From assembly GCA_030180135.1 (NCBI GenBank), contig CM058239.1:67401823-67465822 (forward strand): 64,000 nt of DNA, written 5' to 3'. A program made the translations under genes and the position numbers. This DNA comes from Orychophragmus violaceus. Taxonomy: Eukaryota > Streptophyta > Magnoliopsida > Brassicales > Brassicaceae. Of this stretch, positions 55,987-64,000 are shown one piece after another (positions within the stretch are counted from its first letter, which is position 1; each line of letters starts with the position of its first letter). The notes beneath the pieces are model-generated. The model did not search any database and had not been told where the DNA came from. It was given only the letters and a program-made list of their open reading frames with translations.

Positions 55987-56991
55987 ATGAATCCTTCGGG
56001 AAACCCAGGGAAACGACCACGGAGAGGGCTTGATACTGACACTTCAGGCTCCTCGTCGCAGCAACGCGATGCTCAGAACCAAGCACCTTGGCCAAGGATG
56101 GAGAAAACTAAGTTCAAGATCACTTGCTTCTATAATGAACCTGCAGTAGAGGTGAAGAAGCGAGAATGCATCTACAGGGATATCTCAGAGAAGTGGGACA
56201 TCTATGACAGCTTGTTCTACAACGCCTGGTGTGATGTTAAGATCGAGCCCACACGGCTTCCCGACATGACCACAATGGGAAAGCTGAAGATACGATCAGA
56301 CGTGGTGCGCGTCTTACGGACTATAGGCTTGGGTACGATCTGTACCAAGTACTACGACTTATATCCGGAGCTGGTGAGACAGTTTATGGCCACAGTCCGT
56401 GTGTACTACACCAACGATGTGGTGAGGAAAGCTTCTGAGGGCACATTGACATTCATGGCCAAGGGTAAGAGGTACAAGCTTAGTATCCATGAGTTGTGCG
56501 ACATTTATGAGTTTTACAGGACAAAGGAGAGATTGAGTTTACCCGAGCACTGGTCCGATGTGGAGCTCTTTTGGAAACACTTTGGCACAGGAGTGTATGA
56601 TTCTCAGACCACCCGGCAGACCGCTGTGCGACATCCGGTTATGCGCTATCTTGTCCGCATATTCTCCAACACTATTTTGTGTAAGATGGAGCCTGGGATG
56701 ATGAGGATTGCTGAGCTCTTCTTGCTCTATATTGGGATTGGCAAGAGCGTTGATGTCAGTGAGCTTCAAGATGCTCATTTGGAGTTGGATTCTAACATGG
56801 GAGCTCTCTTTGCTCACCATTTGGAGACATTGAAGGCGACGAAGCCTTTCACTGGGAAGGCAACGAAGACGGAGTCGATCGGGAGTCTTTTAACTCCCAT
56901 CTTTGATCACTTTGGGCTTGATAGGAGTCAGATGAGCATTTGCACTAAGAAGCTTACCATGGACTTCACGCATCTGAAGAGCAGTCAGTAG
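55987..56991 (+). CDS. ATHILA ORF-1 family (env-like) protein, element A
   Basis: 335 codons from ATG 55987 (MNPSGNPGKRPRRG). A Ser/Gln-rich N-terminus is followed by the family core: FKITCFYNEPAVEVKKRECI, then DVVRVLRTIGLGTICTKYYD, YPELVRQFMATVRVYY, LTFMAKGKRYKLSIHELCDI, and PVMRYLVRIFSNTILCKMEP. This is the ATHILA ORF-1 family, found in the env position after pol in Athila elements; its function is not known. No convincing membrane segment is visible here. TAG at 56989-56991 is probably premature. The same frame continues with related text (GDTNGKQFWWRFHD and DVAHLRQLLR) to about 57190. Confidence 0.85.
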   Translation: MNPSGNPGKRPRRGLDTDTSGSSSQQRDAQNQAPWPRMEKTKFKITCFYNEPAVEVKKRECIYRDISEKWDIYDSLFYNAWCDVKIEPTRLPDMTTMGKLKIRSDVVRVLRTIGLGTICTKYYDLYPELVRQFMATVRVYYTNDVVRKASEGTLTFMAKGKRYKLSIHELCDIYEFYRTKERLSLPEHWSDVELFWKHFGTGVYDSQTTRQTAVRHPVMRYLVRIFSNTILCKMEPGMMRIAELFLLYIGIGKSVDVSELQDAHLELDSNMGALFAHHLETLKATKPFTGKATKTESIGSLLTPIFDHFGLDRSQMSICTKKLTMDFTHLKSSQ

Positions 56992-57483
56992 ATCAAGGGA
57001 GACACCAATGGGAAACAGTTCTGGTGGAGATTCCATGACATATCTGGCGTAGAGCAACTGTACTTAAGGGAATCTGGAAGACGGTCCACAAGATGTCCTG
57101 CCAGCGATCTCAGCATGTGCATCACCCGCAGCCACGACGTCGCGCACCTGCGCCAGCTCCTACGCACATCAGCTCCGAGGAAGAGGAAGTAGAGGTCGCA
57201 GCCGACTCTGATGAGATGGACGATGGAGACTCTCCAGTCTTCTAGACAGTTGCTGATTATGGTTCTGTTTTTCTTTTTCCTTTTCTTGAGTCAATTTTTA
57301 TGTTTCTTTTGAGTCAGTTTTTCATTAGTGTTTGCTTGGACCTATGACTATTTGATTTTATGCATCTTCACTACTGTTTTTGATGTGATTTTGAGTGATC
57401 TAACGCAGCTAACAGGTGAGAAGCTAACTCATGATCTTAACCACAGACAGACTTATCATCCTCCGTATGCTCACACAAGCTCG

Positions 57484-57521
57484 ATGTCGGGCGACACTAA
57501 GCTTAGTGTCGGTCGACATCG
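57484..57521. promoter_or_regulatory. Palindrome pair in element A spacer
   Basis: TGTCGGGCGACAC and TGTCGGTCGACAT, about 23 bp apart. Confidence 0.6.
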
Positions 57522-58129
57522 ACCGTGATCAGGTTCGGATTTTTAACTCAAAATCTCTATGGTTCCAATTTGATTTATACCGATCTCATGCTACAATTGC
57601 ACTGGGGACAGTACAGTTTAAGTGTGGGGGAGGTGGCTACTGACATTGTGTTTTGTTTTCTTAGAGTCAGTCCCATGTTTTCACTAGTTTTCAAAATTGT
57701 TTTATTAAGTCAAAATTTGTATGAAACTATGATTTTTCGAGGAAACTTTTCGCTGGAACAGGAACTAAGTGACCATTGGACAGACTTGCAGAACCTTTAT
57801 GACTTTTAGAAAACCCCAAACAGATCAACTTACCAAGGACACCCATATCTAACCAGGTATTCAGAGGATCCATCACTAGTCTCACACATAATCTTGACTT
57901 TAATTTCTCACTTAGGGGCTTGGTAATATTTGGGTCGGATTCCTTTGATGTGTTTGGCACAGCCTATGATCCTGTTCTAAAGTATGGTTTTTGATTTTCT
58001 CCTCCCTTGAAAGTAAAAAAAAGAGATAAAAACCGAGGATGAGCTAGTAGCTTCGAAGTGGTCACGGGAGTCTATTACCTTTTTTGTATCCATGGAAAGA
58101 TCTGAAGTTAAACCCCAATAAAAGGGAAG

Positions 58130-58179
58130 AGCACTGATAGAAAAAATAAAATGATACCCAGTGGGGAAAAATCAGTGCT
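58130..58179. other. Conserved 50-bp stem-loop in element A spacer
   Basis: AGCACTGAT, loop, ATCAGTGCT. It is the inverse orientation of the copies in B and C, as expected from element orientation. Confidence 0.7.
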
Positions 58180-58546
58180 AAGGGAGAAAAGGAAAAGAAA
58201 GAAACCAGAAACCGACAGTTTGGTGGTCAGACACTGAATAGGTTGAGTCCATGTGTCCTTTGATTCGATACTCCCTCTGTGAGACTGCACCTAATTGTAT
58301 ACAGAGACTAGTGTGGTGAACTTGAATATCCTAACTTGATTGTGGAGTTTACTTGGGACAGTTGCTAAGTGTGGGGGAAGTATATTGTGGTCTTGAGTTA
58401 TGTAAGAAAGTTTTCAGTGGCTTACTAAGTGAATGTGAATGCGAAAGTTCCTAGGACGAAATGAGTTTCTGTGTTTTCAAACCTCTTTTCTTATGCTTTG
58501 GTTCTTTACTTGCTTGAGGGCAAGCAAGAGCGAAGTGTGGGGGAGT

Positions 58547-59514
58547 TGATATATCATGGTTTTTATAGGTTTTTCACCATGATATAGTTGTATATATTGA
58601 GTCTTTAACTTGGTTTTTAGAGTCTATTGAGTCTTCTACAGGTAGACTTGCGTTTGGAGCAAATAATGGGATTATAGGACGTTTCTGGTGATTTGTGCAA
58701 CGAGCTGAAGTTGGTGTCTCGGCCACGATTGAGTGTCGACCGACACTGGCTTGGATGTCGGTCGACATTGAGCGCGACAGAACAATACCCGAGAGTTAAA
58801 GACAAGTTTTGAAGATTTGCAGAATTGCCCAGAAGTTTTCCCTAATTCTAAACTGACCCCAAAACGTTTTTAGAGAGTTTAATTAGGTTTTCAGACTTAT
58901 TCTACTTTTTAATCTTGTTCTTACTTTGTTCTTGCTTGAGAGATTGAGAGATATTGAGTTGGGGCTGATTATTGCTACTTGTAACCTCGAGAGAAGGATT
59001 TTGAACCCCTTTTACTTTTATCTATTCAGATTCTGGTTTTCTTTTCATGATGTGTTATTTGATTACTGATATGTCTGAGTAGTAACCTAGTTAGATTTAG
59101 GAATTCTCACAAAGGTTTTATGCTTGCTTGATAACTGATTGATTACGATTCACTATATGTTTGTTCATCACCTAAGTGTGCTTAATACTGAATTCTGGAC
59201 TGATCACCTAGGGTTTAGATCTGAGATAATTAACAATAGCGCGAGAGTGTGAGTTATAATCTGAACGAACTTAGTGTGAGCAATTTGACTAGATACAAAG
59301 AAATTTGGTTTAGGAGAATTGTGAACCGATAGAGCCTGTTCTTAATGCTTCTTTAGAACTCTAGGATTACAAAGAGATTTGGATCGCTAGGTTGCTAGAC
59401 ATAGAAATAATCTATCGTGTGACCGTGAGTCCTTGTGGATTCGATACCCTGAAATACTACAATAGCATAACTGTGCACTTGCAGTAGAATAGGGATAAAA
59501 CTTTACACCTATCA
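58547..59514 (+). repeat. 3' LTR of element A, with internal deletion
   Basis: 968 bp with the same ends as the 5' LTR. About 200 bp present at 49078-49284 are absent here: GAAATAATCT joins directly to ATCGTGTGACC near 59412. It is otherwise a few percent different. Confidence 0.9.
58732..58768. promoter_or_regulatory. Palindrome pair in element A 3' LTR
   Basis: Unchanged from the pair in the 5' LTR. Confidence 0.65.
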
Positions 59515-59776
59515 GTACATCATCGAGCGCGAATTTGCAACTCGAGTACGTGTTAAGATAAGTACGTGACAAAGGTATGGACGGCCAGACAGACGGTGTG
59601 CACTGTTCTATAAGAAGAGAAGAGGATTACATACAAAAGGGCTTTATAGATGTCTGTGTGCTCTGATAAAGGCTGGGGTTTATTGGTGGGACAATAGTTT
59701 CAAAGGTACAAACATGTGTGATACATGCTTTTGGACCCTTGAGTCACTATTCTTCTTCACAACCATGAGAGATAAT
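59515..59776 (+). pseudogene. Gene fragment interrupted by element A (unknown family)
   Basis: Starts with the second GTACA and continues the piece at 48201-48216. It reads IIEREFATRVRVKIST, then GRPDRRCALFYKK, then GLYRCLCALIKAGVYW and KGTNMCDTCFWTLESLFFF. This is homologous to 30980-31250 and better preserved at the C-terminal end. C and W residues near the end suggest a small zinc-binding or structural module; the family is not recognised. It sits between the homologous gag segments of elements C and D. Confidence 0.55.
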
Positions 59777-59784
59777 TTTGAAGC

Positions 59785-61830
59785 TGTCGTTAAAGATGGA
59801 ATAGTCTAGCACAAAGACTCATGGATCTGGAAGATTCTCTGGAATCTGTTCTGTAACATTGCACTGACCTGCTTAGATAGCACCAACACCTCTTCTTTCA
59901 AATCTCCATCAGTAGAGATCATCTTCTTCGCATATATCTGCAGAGAAGGGTGTTTCTTTAGAGCATCAGCTAATGAGATTTGAGTCAGCTTCTTTTCCAT
60001 CACTGCTCTGCAATTAGCTTCATCTAACTACTGTTTGGACCTCTTAGGAGCCTTAGGATAGGGTACAGGAGGCTTGTAAACTCGTTCAGGGACTGTTGCA
60101 GGTTTCTAAACTCGTCAGCGTTCAGTGTCGATCGATGCAGCAGGAGTGTCGATCGACACAGGGTGATTAAAAGCACTTTCACCATTCGTATCGGGTGTGT
60201 GTCGATCGACACTTGTAGTGTGTCGATCGATCCTCGGCGCAGACAGATAAAACTCGTCGAGAAAATCTGCAGTGATGTCTTCTTCCTCTTGTATTAGATC
60301 AACTTCATCTCCTATAATCACAGCATTGACGAATTGCTTCTGCTCAGTTCTTCCTGATCCATTTTGTCTTTGCGCTGCTCTAGCAGTCTGTTGAACCTGA
60401 ACATCTAGCTTCTTTACATGAGTGCTCAGAAACTCAATCTTCCCATTCAAATCAAGGTACAAAGCATCTATTTTCCCATTGAAGTCCATTGTACTCTTCT
60501 GCTGACCTTCCAAGAGCTGTTCCAACAGACCAATCATCTTATCAGACTGCTCATTTTGTGGAGGAGGAGTCTGATATGAAGAGGAACGATAGTCCCTGGA
60601 GAATGAGCGATTCTGCTGAAAGGGTCTCTAAACTGCAGACTTTAGTGTGAAACTAGAAGTCTGTCCCTGCTGATTTCCATATCTCTGACCCTGATAACCA
60701 GCTCCAGCTATGTAATTTACGTTCTCAGACTCATCAACCTGAACATCTAGCTTCTTCCCAAGTAAGATGTTATGAACAGAATCAATCTTGTTCTTCATCT
60801 CAGCTATCTGCGAGCTATCATCTTTCCCACCATATTTCAGCCTTTACAGATCAGCGTTCTTAGTGCTATTATTAGACACTAAGTTCTCAATCAGCTCCTT
60901 AGCTTGTTCTGGAGATTTAGTGTTGAATTTTTCATTACTAGCAGCATTTAAAGCCATCTGATACCACATATCAACTCCTCTGAATAAAATGCCCAGCAGC
61001 TGAACTTCAGAGAAACCATGATAAGGGAAATCTCTCTGGTACATCCTAAACCTTACCCAAGCTGCTTTCAGGGCCTCTGTAGGTCCCTGCTTGAATTTCA
61101 AGAGATCATGTCTAAGCTGATCATATCTAGTATCATCATAAAAGTGTCTAAGAAACTTCCTCTTAACTGCATCCCAAGTAGTCAGAGTCCCAGGTGGAAT
61201 CTTCTTCAGCCAGTTCGCAGCTTCTCCTCCTAGAGAGTGAGGAAAAAGCTTACAGTGCAGGAAGTCATAGCTCACTCTATTGTGCTTCATCCCGGTGACT
61301 AAAGACCCAAAGTTCACTATGTGATCCATAGGTTGCTCATGTGGGAGTCCATGAAAGAGGTGCTATCCCACAAGCGTATAGTATGAAGTCTTCGGCTCAA
61401 AGTCATTCCGTGCAAAAGCAGGAGGTACAATCGCATACCTATTAGCATAGAACTCAACAGGCCTGTTGTAATCAGCTAGTGTCCTTATATTAGAAGGCTA
61501 TGGTGCTCTAGGTGGCGCTTCTGGTTGTGGATTTCCTTTTCCACCTGCTCCTCCACCTTGAGCTTCTCCATCAGGCTGAAGAATCTGCCTCTCAGGTTCA
61601 TGAATGACATTACCTTCGGCATCAAGTCTCTGACCACGCTCATTGCCCACATGGTTCTCTGCGTCTCTCAGAACACCTTCAGCATCTCTAATTAGTATCA
61701 AAGCATTGGGATTCGCCATCTTAACTGGTTTATGAGCTTTCATGTTCTCTCTCTCTAGCCTTGCAAGCTCCTCAAGTCCGAGATTCACGAGCTTCTTGTC
61801 CGGATCACTCCTTAGTGTGCGATCATGCAT
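59785..61830 (-). pseudogene. Athila-like gag, element D, several stops
   Basis: ATG 61830 starts MHDRTLRSDPDKKLVNLG, with LEELARLERENMKAHKPV after it; a TAG lies at 61498-61500. Then the core: MDHIVNFGSLVTGMKHNRV (61329), LFPHSLGGEAANWLKKIPPG, KRKFLRHFYDDTRYD and FPYHGFSEVQLLGILFRG, to a stop near 60844. Then MIGLLEQLLEGQQKSTMDF (60537), PRIDRHTTSVDRH and PVSIDTPAASIDTER, then stops before ADALKKHPSLQIYAKKM (59950). The order matches element A gag. At least four interruptions mean no product. Confidence 0.8.
60124..60231. repeat. Palindromic sites in element D gag
   Basis: Pairs at 60124-60160 and 60198-60231. The second pair corresponds to the six-site array of element C, so the array contracted or expanded between these relatives. 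Confidence 0.7.
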
Positions 61831-61850
61831 AAACTGTCTCGTTCACGCAA

Positions 61851-61934
61851 GTGTGTCAATCGATGCAAGGGGAGCGTCGATCGATGCTAATCGCAGATGT
61901 ATCGATCGATGCTGAGTGGGTGTCGATCGATGCA
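61851..61934. promoter_or_regulatory. Four palindromic sites in element D leader
   Basis: GTCAATCGATGCA, GTCGATCGATGCT, ATCGATCGATGCT and GTCGATCGATGCA with 21-24 bp spacing, right upstream of the gag ATG. All carry TCGATGC on one side rather than TCGACAC. Confidence 0.6.
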
Positions 61935-62052
61935 GAGCGATTCTCGTCGAACCTGAAACGCGAAAACAAGAAAACAGAAAATAAATTAGTAAAATAAAAA
62001 ACAAAAAGCCTAGTCTAAATTCTAAACTCAAATCTATCGAAGACTCAAAAGA

Positions 62053-62071
62053 GTCCCCGGCAACGGCACCA
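62053..62071 (-). other. Primer binding site of element D
   Basis: The minus strand reads TGGTGCCGTTGCCGGGGAC, the Athila PBS with one change. Confidence 0.85.
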
Positions 62072-62077
62072 AAAACT

Positions 62078-62954
62078 TTATATGCTCAGAGTTTAATCCC
62101 TAGAGTTACACTGCAAGTGCACAGATGTGACTAGTAGTATATAGGGGTCGAATCCACAGAGACTCAAGAATCTTACGATAGATTATAGAATGTCGAATTA
62201 AGCTAGGCAAAGCAGAGAGTAAGCAGTAGATCAAAGCAGAAGATTAAACTAAACAGTTGTAATCAAGCAAGCAAAGCGTCAAGTCAAGGGAGTTCTCAGG
62301 AAATCATGAATTTAGGATAACCAATCAATCGGGATCTAATTAAGAACTGTTCTAAAACTAGAATCACAGAAGCATAAGAAACCAACTTTCGTTGCGAGTA
62401 TTATGTATGTCTAGCAACCTAGCAAACCAACTTTCGTTGCGAGTTCTAGAGATCCTAGACATGCATTAATCTCAGGTCCTTTCGTTCACAATTTCCCTAA
62501 GCCAGATTTCTTTGTGAATAGTTCAATTGCTCATCTAGGTTCTTTCTAGTTAATTAACCAATTGTCGTTGCGGAAATCAACCTAACATCAATAATCTAAG
62601 TGGCTAATTCAGATTAAGCATTAAAAACAACCCAAGATGAAGAACTAGAAAGTGTGAATCCCTACAGATTGATTAACCTAATATTCCATGAAATCCCTAA
62701 TGAGAATCCTTAAACCTAACAAGTAAACAACTCAGACATGGCAGATGAAACAAAATACATGATGAATAGAATATTGAATATCATAAAGAAGTAAAGAAAC
62801 AGGGGTTCGAAATCTCTTCTCCGTCTAGTACAAGACCAGCCCCAAAATCTCTCAATCTCTAATAGAATAAAAGTTATGAAAAGCGTGGCTTAAACAATGG
62901 CTTAAAACCCCTAATATAATAGTCTAAACACATTTTGGGCTTCTTTGTAATTAT
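62078..62954 (-). repeat. 5' LTR of element D, truncated
   Basis: 877 bp matching the element C LTR from TATGCTCA to TCTTTGTAATTATG, then replaced by unrelated sequence (AATCGACTTC). The lost part would have carried the palindrome pair. Confidence 0.8.
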
Positions 62955-63033
62955 GGAATCGACTTCAAGGGGGCAGATGATCGAGACCACGCCCATGGTG
63001 ATTACACAAGATATGTGTGCATATATTGGTTAT
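62955..63033. other. Junction sequence next to element D
   Basis: Short non-repetitive sequence; nothing recognisable. Confidence 0.3.
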
Positions 63034-63563
63034 TTAGAGTTTCACGGTAAGAGAAGATGAAAATTTTCGATGTTTTTTACCTATAGCAAAGTCTATGTTT
63101 GTTTTGATGTCACAGATTTGGAGGAAACTAACATATTCCATGTATTGCTTGTTGTCCAAAGGCTTGATAAGTTTGATCACATTGTCTTCGGTGGCTTCAA
63201 GTCGGTGGCGAGAATTTGTTGGATAGAAACCTGAATTCCGCTCGGACGACCCTAACTCCAGAGATCTCAATCCACTTTCCTTCATGTTTCTCTAGTCTAG
63301 AGAAGTCATTTACTTTTCCTAGATAATGACCATTTTGATATTGTTTCCCTGCATAAGTAAAAGCATCGAGATATATAGTCATAACACATAGTATGGGTAG
63401 ACGCGGAAAATCTTAACTCTAAAGCGCCAAGAGGTTTCGTCTCTGTTAGGTTTTGTTTCTTGTAATGGACCATTGTGTTTGGGTTTGTTTCAGAGAGAAT
63501 GAAAGTAGGATAAAAGTTAGTGAGATGGATGATTATTACGACGAAATAACTTCCCTTCACCAA
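63034..63563 (-). pseudogene. Unrecognised gene fragment
   Basis: Two overlapping minus-strand frames look protein-like: MTIYLDAFTYAGKQYQNGHY with VNDFSRLEKHEGKWIEISG (63382 leftwards), and RHRLEATEDNVIKLIKPLDN with SFLQICDIKTNIDFAIG (63190 leftwards). A GT follows DFAIG near 63079 and could be a 5' splice site. A frameshift near 63230 would join the two. I do not recognise the family. Confidence 0.3.
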
Positions 63564-63614
63564 ACAATGAAGTTAAATTAAAGATTGTTACAAGAGATGA
63601 GGGTTTTAATAATT

Positions 63615-63631
63615 TTCCTCGAGCGCCGCAT

Positions 63632-63718
<87 letters not shown>

Positions 63719-63805
63719 TACTATTACGTGGAGTGTGTCTCTTTGAAACCTCAATCAAATCAATTAATCATGATTAAATATGATGGTTAAATATCATGTA
63801 AACCA
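63615..63805. repeat. Inverted relative of 32315-32625
   Basis: TCGAGCGCCGCATCAA, GA tract, then ATCAAATCAATTAATCATG and GGTTAAATATCATG, in the same order as the reverse complement of the other copy. Confidence 0.65.
63634..63716. repeat. (GA)n microsatellite
   Basis: About 83 bp of uninterrupted GA. Confidence 0.97.
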
Positions 63806-63806
63806 T

Positions 63807-63886
63807 ACACTGGTTTTGTCTTTTGTTCTATTGTAGCCTCTGAGTCCTTTAATTGTATACTGGTTTTGTCTTTTGTTCTCTTGCAG
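63807..63886. repeat. Short direct repeat ending in splice-acceptor-like sequence
   Basis: TACACTGGTTTTGTC-TTTTGTTCTATTGTAG and TATACTGGTTTTGTC-TTTTGTTCTCTTGCAG, about 52 bp apart. Each ends with a pyrimidine tract and AG. No gene to splice was recognised here. Confidence 0.5.
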
Positions 63887-64000
63887 TTTTTGCAGAGTTC
63901 CTTTGTTTCGGCGGGACATTTATACTGCAGCCACCCTCAAATCTTGTTTTGCGTTTCATTTGGTATGCTTATGCTTATTTTTTACTCATTAAATCAAAGA

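Larger units (their letters stand above)
56992..58546 (+). other. 3' region and polypurine tract of element A
   Basis: After the remnant C-terminus of the env-like gene (to about 57190) the region is non-coding. It holds a palindrome pair (57484-57521) and purine-tract motifs AAGTGTGGGGGA near 57620, 58367 and 58533. A conserved stem-loop lies at 58130-58179. The last tract directly precedes the LTR. Confidence 0.7.
48217..59514 (+). mobile_element. A: Athila-like element with gag and env-like ORF, carrying element B inside
   Basis: Two LTRs (TGATATATCATGG to ACACCTATCA), the Athila primer site, a broken gag, an ATHILA ORF-1 gene, a 3' spacer with polypurine tract, and a perfect 5-bp duplication GTACA. 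Protease, RT and integrase are missing; the place where they would be is occupied by minus-strand element B. LTR difference is a few percent plus a 200-bp deletion. Confidence 0.85.
59777..62954 (-). mobile_element. D: partial Athila-like element, 5' half with LTR
   Basis: On the minus strand: 5' LTR (truncated at 62954), primer site, leader and gag, ending at the gag/protease linker near 59785. It overlaps element C by about 500-600 bp of homologous sequence (59785-60300 against 47600-48200), so C and D are not simply two halves of one element. Confidence 0.75.

Noticed and set aside
44423..62954. C and D as the two halves of one element split only by A
   Set aside because: They overlap by over 500 bp of homologous sequence and are separated by a gene fragment, which a simple insertion cannot produce.

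Overview
The window is retrotransposon-packed plant DNA, most likely pericentromeric heterochromatin of a Brassicaceae species. The lineage is inferred from an ATHILA ORF-1 (env-like) gene, Athila- and Tat-type Ty3/gypsy elements, a TNP2 CACTA transposon, and fragments of F-box (At2g35280-like), replication-protein-A-like (DUF223) and B3/REM-like genes, which are typical of that family. No intact ordinary host gene was recognised; everything that looks like host coding sequence is broken, truncated or duplicated.

1-27,288 is a stack of nested LTR elements on the plus strand. The 3' end of a Ty1/copia element (2-2790) sits in the protease region of a Ty3/gypsy element (G1, pol 2791-5904, 3' LTR about 5905-6441). 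Next is a gag-only gypsy element (G2, 6442-18916). It was split by a young, full-length, apparently intact copia element (8982-16304, 729-bp LTRs, 5-bp duplication AATCG, one 1325-codon ORF). A decayed Tat-lineage element follows (G3, 18922-27288), with gag deleted, a damaged protease and an antisense extra ORF region.

27,289-44,422 is AT-rich and holds old debris. It contains a possible TIR element with three 369-bp tandem repeats, a poly-G tract, a duplicated gene fragment, an F-box pseudogene, a (CT)n/(TA)n microsatellite and a spliced RPA-like pseudogene. A miniature CACTA element, a rearranged Athila piece, a CACTA transposase pseudogene and a B3-domain remnant complete the region.

44,423-62,954 is a cluster of Athila-like elements. 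C and D (minus strand) are two partial copies joined by a short gene fragment. Element A (plus strand, 48217-59514, duplication GTACA) is inserted in that fragment, and a 5'-truncated minus-strand copy B lies inside A. All are gag/protease elements lacking reverse transcriptase; A also keeps the env-like ORF. The last kilobase holds an unrecognised pseudogene and a (GA)n tract.

The most unusual signal is a palindromic 12-mer, TGTCGATCGACA or TGTCGGTCGACA. It usually occurs as pairs or short arrays with 21-22 bp spacing. It lies at corresponding positions (LTR, leader, gag, 3' spacer) in two unrelated superfamilies, copia and Athila, and is read in different protein frames, so it appears to be maintained as DNA. 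Boundaries, divergences and family names were read by eye without database searches.
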